Assembly (NCBI GenBank): GCA_028292565.1
Contig: JAQGMD010000065.1
Span: 1-8,344, forward strand
Origin: Burkholderia sp.
GTDB taxonomy: Bacteria; Pseudomonadota; Gammaproteobacteria; Burkholderiales; Burkholderiaceae
DNA: 8,344 bases
Direction of reading: 5' to 3'
Position numbers and translations under genes: made by a program. The notes under the pieces are model-generated. The model did no database searches. It worked only from the letters and a program-made list of their open reading frames with translations, and was not told where the DNA came from. Below, piece by piece: positions 1 to 5,976 of this stretch (positions are counted from its first letter, which is position 1; each line of letters starts with the position of its first letter).

Positions 1-303
1 GATCGCCATCGGCTTTTCCACGAGCACGTGTTTCCCGTGCTGTGCAGCGATCCGCGTATGGGCTGCATGGAACTGATGCGGGCTGGCCACATACACCGCC
101 TCGACAGTCGGGTCGCACGCAAGCTCCTCGATATCCTGATAGACCGGCGCGGAAAAATCCTTGGCGAATTGCGTCCGCGCTTCCTCGCGTGGATCGCATG
201 CGGCTACCAGCTCGATCCGCGGATCCTTCAAAAAGGTCGGCAGCATCAGAGTAAAGGCGCGACCGAGACCGGCGACGCCGAGCCGAACACGGCGTTCGTT
301 CAT
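1..303 (-). CDS. ophB: Phthalate cis-4,5-dihydrodiol dehydrogenase, N-terminal part (Gfo/Idh/MocA family), cut by window edge
   Basis: Only the first 101 codons are present; the reading frame is still open at base 1. The protein starts with a Rossmann NAD(P)-binding segment ([10 protein letters not shown], with the GxG glycines at residues 12 and 14). An acidic D37 follows the second beta strand, and the family's EKP motif is at residues 96-98, which in this family usually supplies the catalytic or substrate-orienting lysine. By family and position it would oxidise the cis-4,5-dihydrodiol of phthalate to 4,5-dihydroxyphthalate with NAD(P)+, in the cytoplasm. The ATG at 301-303 is preceded by AGGAG, which overlaps the TAG stop of the upstream reductase gene, leaving a 9-base gap and suggesting translational coupling. 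Family membership is clear from the sequence. The substrate is inferred from the three upstream genes, because Gfo/Idh/MocA enzymes act on many substrates. Confidence 0.8.
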   Translation of the reverse strand, partial: MNERRVRLGVAGLGRAFTLMLPTFLKDPRIELVAACDPREEARTQFAKDFSAPVYQDIEELACDPTVEAVYVASPHQFHAAHTRIAAQHGKHVLVEKPMAI

Positions 304-312
304 GACCAACTC

Positions 313-1281
313 CTAAAGATCCAGCACGATCTCATCCGACTTGGCGCGCGACACACAGATCATGATATTGGTGTCCATCTCATCATCCATCAACACGAAG
401 TCGCGATGATCAACCTCGCCCGAAACCAGTCCGGTGCGGCATGAACCGCAGGTGCCGCTTTCGCATGACGAGGCCACATCACAACCGCCCTCGCGCAGCA
501 CTGAGAGGATGGTTTGGCCCACCGGCACCACGAATGTCTTGTTCGACTTCGCGAGCCTGACCGTGAACGGCTTGTCGTCAGCCTGAGGCGTGCCTCCCTC
601 ATTGAAGCTTTCGAAGTGGACGTTGGAATGCGGCCAGTGACCCGACATGTCGCGCACCGCATCCATCAGGCCCTGCGGTCCGCAGCAGTAGATGTGTGCG
701 CCGGTCGGACGCTCCAGTACCGGCCACAGGTCGTAAGATTTCGCGGGGTCGCCGTGGTCATGATGAATGACGACCTTGCCGCCGATATCCGGCGACTTCA
801 GTTCGTCGCGAAAGGCCGTCATCTCCGGCGTGCGGCTGAAATAGTAAAGCTTCCATGGCGCCGGCGGCAATTCGCCGAAGGACCGGATCATCGAGAGGAT
901 AGGCGTAATACCGATGCCGCCTGCGACGAAGATATAGCCGGGCGCATTGTCGGCCAGCGGAAAAGCGTTGTCCGGCATGGACGTGAGCAGCGTATCTCCC
1001 ACCTTCGCGTTGTCGCACAGGCTCACCGACCCGCCCTGCCCGTTCTGGTCACGTTTAACGGTGATCACATAACGGCTGCGGTCGGCCGGATCGTTACACA
1101 ACGAATATTTTCGGATCAAGCCGTTGGGCACTTTCACCTTGACGTGCGAGCCGGGTGTGAAAGGTGGCAGCTCGGCGCCTTCCGGATGCACCAGCTCAAA
1201 ACTCCGTATGTCTTCGGCCGCATCGGTGACGCTCGTTATGCGGAGTGGAATCATTGCATCGAGGGTTGCTTGCGTTTCCAT
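313..1281 (-). CDS. ophA1: Phthalate dioxygenase reductase (FMN, NADH and 2Fe-2S domains)
   Basis: This 322-residue protein passes electrons from NADH through FMN and a plant-type 2Fe-2S centre to the Rieske oxygenase. The domain order is that of phthalate dioxygenase reductase. An N-terminal flavin barrel carries RKYSLCND (57-64). A nucleotide-binding domain follows with VAGGIGITPILSM near 118-130 and a YCCGPQGLMDAV segment near residue 200. The C-terminal ferredoxin domain has cluster ligands C273, C278, C281 and C309. Known reductases of this class have the same length (about 321 residues) and the same cysteine spacing. The ATG at 1279-1281 has GGAG eight bases upstream. The gene follows the decarboxylase after 87 bases that contain a perfect 9-bp hairpin, and its TAG stop lies within the ribosome binding site of the next gene. 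A related reductase such as vanillate demethylase reductase (VanB-like) shares the architecture, but the neighbours favour phthalate. Confidence 0.9.
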   Translation of the reverse strand: METQATLDAMIPLRITSVTDAAEDIRSFELVHPEGAELPPFTPGSHVKVKVPNGLIRKYSLCNDPADRSRYVITVKRDQNGQGGSVSLCDNAKVGDTLLTSMPDNAFPLADNAPGYIFVAGGIGITPILSMIRSFGELPPAPWKLYYFSRTPEMTAFRDELKSPDIGGKVVIHHDHGDPAKSYDLWPVLERPTGAHIYCCGPQGLMDAVRDMSGHWPHSNVHFESFNEGGTPQADDKPFTVRLAKSNKTFVVPVGQTILSVLREGGCDVASSCESGTCGSCRTGLVSGEVDHRDFVLMDDEMDTNIMICVSRAKSDEIVLDL

Positions 1282-1331
1282 TTGGTGTTCTCCAGATCAG
1301 TTACTCGGCATAAGTCCCGCCGCAATGGCGC

Positions 1332-1354
1332 CGGTCCCGGACACGCCGGGACCG
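1332..1354 (-). repeat. Intercistronic hairpin between ophC and ophA1
   Basis: This is a perfect inverted repeat: 9-bp arms (CGGTCCCGG and CCGGGACCG) around a 5-base loop, in the 87-base gap between the decarboxylase stop and the reductase start. No T-run follows on the minus strand, so it does not look like an intrinsic terminator. Its position inside an operon suggests a role in mRNA processing or stability, or in setting the ratio of upstream to downstream products; that role is inference. Confidence 0.6.
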
Positions 1355-1368
1355 CTTGTCAAGAACGA

Positions 1369-2358
1369 TCAGATCTTGAACGACTCGTAGGTAGCCGGAT
1401 GAAAGATCTCATCCACCGACATCAGCTTGGCCGACAGGCCCTGCGAGTGGTGATGGCGCACAAAAGTTTCAAGCGTGCGACGATTCGCAGCGACGCCATA
1501 GGACCAGTAATCCTGCCCCATCGAATCGCGCGCGGCCTTGAGTTGTTCTTCCACGAACGGCAGGGTGACCTTGGTAGCCGATGTATCGCTCAACTTCTCG
1601 AGCGCTGCAGTCTTCGCATGCTCGAACGCCTTCTGCACTGCTCCCGGCAGCCATGGATGCTGCTCTGCCAATTCTTTCTTGACGCCGACCACGTGCATGA
1701 TAGGGAACACGCCTGTGCGCTTGTAATAGTCCTTCGCCACGGCCGTAGGATCGTCGAATAGCCAGCCCACGTTGGGGTTCTTCAGCGCGGCGCCGGAGGG
1801 CGGACGCGGTGCCATGAAGCCGTCGATATCGCCGCGGTCGAGCATGTCGGAGATGGTGTCATTCTCCGGTGCGTTTTCCATCTTCACATCCGGCGGCAAC
1901 TGCAGCTTGATCTTTTCCGGGCGGCCGGGTTCATCGATGCCGCCGCGCACCCAGGTCACGTCCTCCGGACGCACGCCGAAGTCGTCCTGCAAGATCGAGC
2001 GGGCCCATACGTTCGCGGTCAACTGATACTCCGGCACACCTATGCGGCAGCCTTTCAGGTCCTGCGGCTTCTTGATGCGGTCTTTGCGTACGTAGATCGA
2101 GGTATGACGGAATGCGCGCGACAAAAAAACTGGTACCGCGACGTACGGGCTTTCGCCTTTCGACGCCTTGACCAGATAGCTCGAGAAAGACATCTCGCTG
2201 ATGTCGAACTCGCCGTTACGGAATGCGCGGAAAAAAATCTCTTCCGGCGAAAGGGTCATGTAGACCGGATCCACACCGTCGATCTGGACGCTGCCATCAA
2301 GCAGCGCGCGTGTGCGGTCGTAGTCACCCATTGCGACGGATAGTTGAAGCTTGGCCAT
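1369..2358 (-). CDS. ophC: 4,5-dihydroxyphthalate decarboxylase
   Basis: This 329-residue protein matches the length and character of the 4,5-dihydroxyphthalate decarboxylase family (OphC/Pht5). Those enzymes remove one carboxylate from 4,5-dihydroxyphthalate to give protocatechuate. The family has a fold resembling type 2 periplasmic binding proteins. Here the N-terminus (MAKLQLSVAMGDYDRTRALL) has no signal peptide, consistent with a cytoplasmic enzyme. Recognisable stretches are the EEIFFRAFRNGEFDISEMS region near 39-57, FRHTSIYVRKD near 83-93 and the DLKGCRIGVPEY segment near 100-111. The ATG at 2356-2358 has AGGAGACAGA directly upstream, a good ribosome binding site. The gene lies 28 bases after the oxygenase stop. 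Many proteins annotated with this name lie in other pathways, so function here rests on the surrounding phthalate genes. Confidence 0.88.
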   Translation of the reverse strand: MAKLQLSVAMGDYDRTRALLDGSVQIDGVDPVYMTLSPEEIFFRAFRNGEFDISEMSFSSYLVKASKGESPYVAVPVFLSRAFRHTSIYVRKDRIKKPQDLKGCRIGVPEYQLTANVWARSILQDDFGVRPEDVTWVRGGIDEPGRPEKIKLQLPPDVKMENAPENDTISDMLDRGDIDGFMAPRPPSGAALKNPNVGWLFDDPTAVAKDYYKRTGVFPIMHVVGVKKELAEQHPWLPGAVQKAFEHAKTAALEKLSDTSATKVTLPFVEEQLKAARDSMGQDYWSYGVAANRRTLETFVRHHHSQGLSAKLMSVDEIFHPATYESFKI

Positions 2359-2386
2359 TCTGTCTCCTGTTTTGTTTTGGTTTATT

Positions 2387-3703
2387 TCATTGTTTGGTCT
2401 GGTACTGGGACTCTAGCTCCGGGCCGCCGGTGTCTTCCCAAACGTATTTCGCTTCATAGACGCGCCAGTCCGTCGTCTTCGGAACGACTGCCTGATACGC
2501 GCATACATCGCTCGGGATAGCGAGTTCACCTGTGCCGATTGCGGGTTTTCCCTGCTGGAATTCTCTCACAGCATCGACCATCTGTCGGCGGAACTCCACA
2601 ATTGCGAGATCGCTCGCGCCGAGCCTGTCATAAGTGCGGTCCGCGATCGGCCCCATCGTCACCCACATCGCAATGTCCTGGTTCGGAAAGCCGGTAATAC
2701 CGGTGAAGTTCCCCGCCTTCATCGCCTGGCGGTCCTGCCAGAATTTATTGTCGCGATTACGCAGGGGGCGATACTCATCGTCCAGGTCGATGCCAAGGCG
2801 CTGACCGAGGAACTTGCGCCATGATTCCATCTCCGGCGTTTTGGCCGGATGGCCCCACGCGATGAAGTAGAACGCCGTGTTCGTGTCGTCCATCGGTACG
2901 TTGATGTTGGCGACGTTATAGAGATTGTTCGGGGGGATCAGGGCGGTAGCGGGCGCCACGAACACGGTGGAACGCACGTAGTCATGCGTCTGCGCATTTG
3001 TCAGCGGGCGCCGCAGCGCCGCGTAGCGAAATCCGTAGGAAGCGCGCTGTACCTGCAGGCGCGGCGCCTTATCAGTAGAAGGACGCAGCCACGCCTTGTC
3101 GGTGGCTTCCGCGCCTTGCACGCGGGCCGGCACCATATCGGACGAATGCAGGCTCGAGCTGTGTGCCGAATCGATAGCGCCTTCAAGGATCTGCGCCCAG
3201 TTGCAAGGGATCAGCGCCTTGGCGATGCTTACGCGCGCATCCTTCGTCGGCGCCCATGCCGGCGGAACGAACTCGGGTATCGCATCCTGCGGCCCCATGT
3301 AGGTCCACACGAAACCGCCCCACTCCTTGACCGGATATGCGCGATGCTTCACTTTCTCGGCCATGGAACTCGCGGCAGGCTCGGAGGCCATTTCCAGCAC
3401 ATTGCCCTGCACGTCCATCTTCCAGCCGTGATACAGGCAGCGCAGGCCGCCATCTTCATTACGGCCAAGCACAAGCGAAGCACGACGATGCGGGCAGGCC
3501 TCATCCATCACGCCGACACGGCCCTCGCTATCGCGGAACACCACCAAAGACTCGCCAAACATGCGCGACCTGACCGGCGCCCCGTCCGGCTCGCTTACTT
3601 CTTCAAGGAGGCAAACCGGTTGCCAGTGACGGCGCATCAACTGCCCCATCGGCGCATCGCCTTCAACCCGGCACAGTAAATCGTTCTCTTCGATGGTGAG
3701 CAT
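2387..3703 (-). CDS. ophA2: Phthalate 4,5-dioxygenase, Rieske oxygenase component
   Basis: This 438-residue protein would dihydroxylate phthalate at C4 and C5, using O2 and electrons from the reductase encoded two genes downstream. The N-terminal Rieske domain ligates its cluster through C70, H72, C89 and H92 (CPH, then CLYH). The catalytic domain has the NWAQILEGAIDSAHSSSLH segment (168-186). It gives the bridging aspartate D178 and iron ligands H181 and H186; the third ligand is probably D343 in FPNQDIAMW. D178 is the residue number used in published work on Burkholderia phthalate dioxygenase. R207 and R244, which I recall as the phthalate carboxylate-binding arginines in the Comamonas enzyme, are at the same numbers here, which supports true phthalate specificity over another ring. 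The ATG at 3701-3703 has AGGAG seven bases upstream. It is the first gene after the promoter at 3806-3834, with a leader of about 95 bases. Confidence 0.93.
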   Translation of the reverse strand: MLTIEENDLLCRVEGDAPMGQLMRRHWQPVCLLEEVSEPDGAPVRSRMFGESLVVFRDSEGRVGVMDEACPHRRASLVLGRNEDGGLRCLYHGWKMDVQGNVLEMASEPAASSMAEKVKHRAYPVKEWGGFVWTYMGPQDAIPEFVPPAWAPTKDARVSIAKALIPCNWAQILEGAIDSAHSSSLHSSDMVPARVQGAEATDKAWLRPSTDKAPRLQVQRASYGFRYAALRRPLTNAQTHDYVRSTVFVAPATALIPPNNLYNVANINVPMDDTNTAFYFIAWGHPAKTPEMESWRKFLGQRLGIDLDDEYRPLRNRDNKFWQDRQAMKAGNFTGITGFPNQDIAMWVTMGPIADRTYDRLGASDLAIVEFRRQMVDAVREFQQGKPAIGTGELAIPSDVCAYQAVVPKTTDWRVYEAKYVWEDTGGPELESQYQTKQ

Positions 3704-3710
3704 TTTTTGT

Positions 3711-3715
3711 CTCCT
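3711..3715 (-). promoter_or_regulatory. Ribosome binding site of ophA2
   Basis: AGGAG on the minus strand lies seven bases before the ATG, followed by an A-rich spacer. The same GGAGACA core recurs before the decarboxylase start, which supports both start choices. Confidence 0.7.
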
Positions 3716-3788
3716 GGATTTTGTAACCGTCCGGCGCGGGATTCAGGCGAGTCGACGAACACTCTGTCCTATGGCCGCGCTAACTATA

Positions 3789-3802
3789 CTTAGATATCTA
3801 AG
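3789..3802. promoter_or_regulatory. Perfect palindrome at the predicted start site, candidate repressor operator
   Basis: CTTAGATATCTAAG is a perfect 14-bp palindrome. It lies immediately downstream of the -10 box of the phthalate operon promoter and covers the predicted transcription start near 3799. A dimeric repressor bound there would block initiation. AT-rich palindromes of this size are typical of operators for small dimeric regulators such as the MarR family. The regulator family is inference, and no regulator gene for it is present in the window. Confidence 0.6.
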
Positions 3803-3805
3803 ATA

Positions 3806-3834
3806 ATTATAAGACGGCGGAAAACCTTTGTCGA
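3806..3834 (-). promoter_or_regulatory. Sigma70-type promoter of the phthalate operon
   Basis: On the minus strand, TCGACA (3829-3834, five of six matches to the -35 consensus) is followed by a 17-bp spacer and a perfect TATAAT (3806-3811). Transcription would start near 3799 and run into ophA2. This is the only consensus-quality promoter I found in the window. It stands in the one gap that separates the phthalate genes from regA. Confidence 0.72.
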
Positions 3835-4028
3835 GCGGGGATAAGGCGAACGACCGGGTTATGGTGCAGCGGGGAAATTGCGTGTCATCACCCGCCCCAG
3901 GTTCGATCCGGGTGACGCATTACAGGATGGAAACGAGTCGCGGGTGTCAGACCGGCGACCTGACCCCGTCCAGATTGCGTCCCGAAGATTGAGATGCCAA
4001 CTACGCGGCGCCGTCGTCCGGACTCTGT
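3835..4028. other. Rest of the regA-ophA2 intergenic region
   Basis: This is the part of the 325-base gap upstream of the promoter. I see no gene in it. It holds an inverted repeat at 3888-3915, a weaker one around 3946-3964 (GTCAG and CTGAC arms with a 9-base loop), and an 8-bp palindrome GTCCGGAC at 4016-4023, just past the regA stop. No T-run follows any of these on the minus strand, so an intrinsic terminator for the regA transcript is not evident. Activator sites for the phthalate promoter could lie here, but none can be assigned. Confidence 0.5.
3888..3915. repeat. Inverted repeat upstream of the phthalate promoter
   Basis: Arms TCACCCG (3888-3894) and CGGGTGA (3909-3915) are exact complements around a 14-base loop. 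They can be extended by TGCG/CGCA (3879-3882 and 3916-3919) if a five-base bulge is allowed. It sits about 55 to 80 bases upstream of the -35 box. It could be a regulator site or an RNA hairpin in the regA 3' region; the sequence does not decide. Confidence 0.4.
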
Positions 4029-4565
4029 TTATTTAACGCGTTGCTTCTCAAGCTTGCGCGCCAGCGTACGGCGATGCATTCCCAGCCGGCGCGCCGCCTC
4101 CGAAATATTGAAATTGGTCTCGGCCAACACTTCGTGTATGCGTTCCCATTCGAGAGTCTTGATTGATGTCGACCGGTTGGTCAGATCTATCTCGGCATTC
4201 CCGGCGATATGGCCGAAGGCTGCCTCGATATCGTCGGTATTGGATGGCTTGGCCAGATATTGGCAGGCGCCGAGTTTGATGGCCTCGACCGCTGTGTTGA
4301 TACTGGCGAAACCGGTCAGGACTACGATCAACATGTCAGGATCATGCTTGTGCAGCATTTGTACGCAGGACAGCCCCGATGCGTTGCCGTTCAACTTGAG
4401 ATCAACAACGGCATAGCCCGGCGAATGCTGCTCCAGCAACACGGCGGCCTCATCGGGGTTCGCTGCAAGTAATACCTTATAGTCGCGCCGCTCAAACGAG
4501 CGCCCGAGCGTTCGAGCGAACGCGGCATCGTCTTCAACGATCAGCAGCAGACGATCAGATGACAT
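4029..4565 (-). CDS. regA: Redox response regulator, RegA/ActR/RoxR/PrrA family
   Basis: This 178-residue protein is a two-domain response regulator. The receiver domain has acidic pocket residues E11, D12 and D13, phosphoacceptor D54 (in YAVVDLKL), switch T83 and K105. A short linker leads to a C-terminal Fis-type helix-turn-helix (NISEAARRLGMHRRTLARKL), nearly invariant in the RegA/ActR/RoxR group. Regulators of this group control respiration, terminal oxidases and carbon or nitrogen metabolism according to redox state. I chose the ATG at 4563-4565: it has AGAGGA eight bases upstream and overlaps the regB stop by 11 bases, which is normal coupling. A TTG at 4581-4583 would add six residues (KRTRDM-type) that the family does not need. 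The partner kinase is encoded immediately upstream, so the pair is almost certainly cognate. Confidence 0.93.
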   Translation of the reverse strand: MSSDRLLLIVEDDAAFARTLGRSFERRDYKVLLAANPDEAAVLLEQHSPGYAVVDLKLNGNASGLSCVQMLHKHDPDMLIVVLTGFASINTAVEAIKLGACQYLAKPSNTDDIEAAFGHIAGNAEIDLTNRSTSIKTLEWERIHEVLAETNFNISEAARRLGMHRRTLARKLEKQRVK

Positions 4566-5883
4566 ATCCCTCGTCCTCTTCAAGACTTATCGCGGCCAGG
4601 GGAAGGGTGAGTTCGACAACCGCCCCACCCTCCTCGCGATTGCGTGCTGTAGCCGTGCCGCCCAGTGTACGTGTGACATTCACGGCGAGGAACAACCCTA
4701 ATCCGCCGCCCGGACGGCCCTTGCTCGACTGGTACGGCTTGCCGAAGTGGGCCAGCATCGCGGGCGCGAAACCTGGGCCTGCGTCCGTAACCAACAACCT
4801 CAGCGTATCGGCCTCGCGCTTCGCTTCGAAACGTATCCAGTCAGGCGAGGCTTCGAGCGCATTGTCGAGCACATTGAAAATCGTCTGCTTCAGCGCGGAG
4901 TCGAAAACCACGGGGAGATCCTGCTGAATTTTATTTTCATAGACGAACGAGACTATAGGCCGGATGGAGCGCCATTCCTGCACCAGGTCGTCCAGAAATG
5001 CACTCATGGTGGTCTCCGCTGACGATTCGCCGCGCGCCTCGCCCGCTGAAAGCAGGATGCCGCTGACGATGGTCTTGCAGCGCTGTAGTTGAGCCTGCAT
5101 TTCAGTGATTTCCTCCTGCAGTTCGGCATTCTTTCTGAATTCCGGCATACGCCGCCAGTCGCCGAGAATCACAGACAGTGTGGCCAGTGGCGTTCCGAGT
5201 TCGTGCGCGGCGCCTGAAGCGAGCAGTCCCATCCGCACGATATGTTCTTCCTCGGCCGCGCGTTGGCGCAGGTCTGCGAGTTGAGCATCACCCGCCCGGA
5301 GATTGTCGCTGATGCGGGTGATGAAAACCACCAGCAGCGTGGCGTTAAGCACAAAGCAGATCAGCATGCCCTGGATATACAAGCTGGGGAAACTATGCCC
5401 TTGATCGAGCGACAGTGTCAGTGGCTTGGAAAAAAGTGCCAGACCCGCCATGCAGAGACTGGTGACCCCGACGATAGTCCAGGTTGACCATGCTTCGAGC
5501 AGTACCGCGCTGATAATGACCTGCAGCAGAAAGAGGAAGGCGAACGGATTAGTCGTTCCGCCGCTGAAATACAACTGGGCTGTCAGGCTGGCCACGTCAA
5601 CCAACAACGCAAAAAACAGCTGGCTGTTCGAGACTTCCCCCCGCTCGTGCCAGCGCAGATGGCTCCCGATGTTGAATGCAATCAGGCATGCCAGCACACC
5701 CAGCATTTGCGGAAGTGGGAGCTTGATCCCCAGGCCGACGGTCACAACGGTGATCGTAGTGATCTGTCCAACCACGGCGATCCACCGCAATTGAATCAAC
5801 TGCAACATGTTCTTGTGGCCGGCGGCGCTTTCGACGCTCACAGCCGCCGCCCGATTCACAACAGCTTCAATTTTTCCTTGCAT
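4555..5883 (-). CDS. regB: Membrane redox-sensing histidine kinase, RegB/ActS/RoxS/PrrB family
   Basis: This protein of about 442 residues has an N-terminal region of roughly six membrane helices, starting after LIQLRWIAVVGQ. It contains the GGTTNPF motif (108-114) that in RegB forms part of the ubiquinone-binding site. The H-box GAAHELGTP has phospho-acceptor H227. C269 in QRCKTIVSG corresponds to the redox-active cysteine region of RegB. The ATPase domain follows with the N-box (NVLDNALEAS), DAGPGF and GRPGGGLGLFL. It would autophosphorylate in response to quinone or thiol redox state and pass phosphate to RegA. The start is uncertain. I chose the ATG at 5881-5883 (weak AGAGAG upstream). 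An ATG at 5917-5919 (AGGA close by) is possible. A TTG at 5959-5961 would put an intergenic inverted repeat inside the coding region and is unlikely. Confidence 0.9.
   Translation of the reverse strand: MQGKIEAVVNRAAAVSVESAAGHKNMLQLIQLRWIAVVGQITTITVVTVGLGIKLPLPQMLGVLACLIAFNIGSHLRWHERGEVSNSQLFFALLVDVASLTAQLYFSGGTTNPFAFLFLLQVIISAVLLEAWSTWTIVGVTSLCMAGLALFSKPLTLSLDQGHSFPSLYIQGMLICFVLNATLLVVFITRISDNLRAGDAQLADLRQRAAEEEHIVRMGLLASGAAHELGTPLATLSVILGDWRRMPEFRKNAELQEEITEMQAQLQRCKTIVSGILLSAGEARGESSAETTMSAFLDDLVQEWRSIRPIVSFVYENKIQQDLPVVFDSALKQTIFNVLDNALEASPDWIRFEAKREADTLRLLVTDAGPGFAPAMLAHFGKPYQSSKGRPGGGLGLFLAVNVTRTLGGTATARNREEGGAVVELTLPLAAISLEEDEGYVI
4574..4579 (-). promoter_or_regulatory. Ribosome binding site deciding the regA start
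   Basis: AGAGGA on the minus strand lies inside the last codons of regB, eight bases before the ATG at 4563-4565. It favours that ATG over the upstream in-frame TTG, which would lie within the region the site occupies. Confidence 0.6.
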
Positions 5884-5927
5884 GTTTGCTCTCTTGATTG
5901 ATACAACCACACGCGGCATATTCCTGG

Positions 5928-5947
5928 ATTCCCGCCCGCACGGGAAT
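5928..5947. repeat. dRS3-like inverted repeat between surf1 and regB
   Basis: The 20-bp unit reads ATTCCC, eight bases, GGGAAT. This fits the ATTCCC-N8-GGGAAT consensus described as dRS3 in Neisseria and resembles the dispersed hairpins common between genes in betaproteobacteria. The stem extends to 7 bp (ATTCCCG/CGGGAAT) around a 6-base loop. It lies in the only sizeable gap of the cyo-surf1-regBA unit. No T-run follows it, so it is not a standard terminator. Confidence 0.7.
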
Positions 5948-5976
5948 GACACAGGTGACAAATGTTTGACAGTTCG

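Noticed and set aside
1334..1362. Perfect TTGACA on the minus strand at 1357-1362, a possible internal promoter for ophA1
   Set aside because: The sequence 16 to 18 bases downstream is the GC-rich hairpin arm, with nothing like a -10 box.
514..1761. Long plus-strand open frame (415 codons) opposite ophA1 and ophC
   Set aside because: It has no recognisable family, spans two genes with clear domain signatures on the other strand and their intergenic gap, and is the usual mirror frame of GC-rich coding DNA.
2849..3679. Plus-strand open frame of 276 codons opposite ophA2
   Set aside because: Arg/His-rich composition with no domain; the minus-strand gene here has all Rieske oxygenase ligands.
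3762..3790. TATACT on the plus strand at 3785-3790 as the -10 of a divergent promoter
   Set aside because: No -35 match lies at the right distance, and no plus-strand gene follows; the plus-strand frames there lie opposite regA.
3893..3918. T-loop-like stretch (GGTTCGATCC) suggesting a tRNA gene or tRNA-derived attachment site
   Set aside because: The flanking bases do not form a 5-bp T stem, and no acceptor, D or anticodon arms can be drawn around it. No CCA end and no integrase gene are nearby.
5884..5961. regB start at the TTG at 5959-5961
   Set aside because: It would place a dispersed inverted repeat inside the coding sequence and use a rare start codon, while ATG starts exist at 5919 and 5883.
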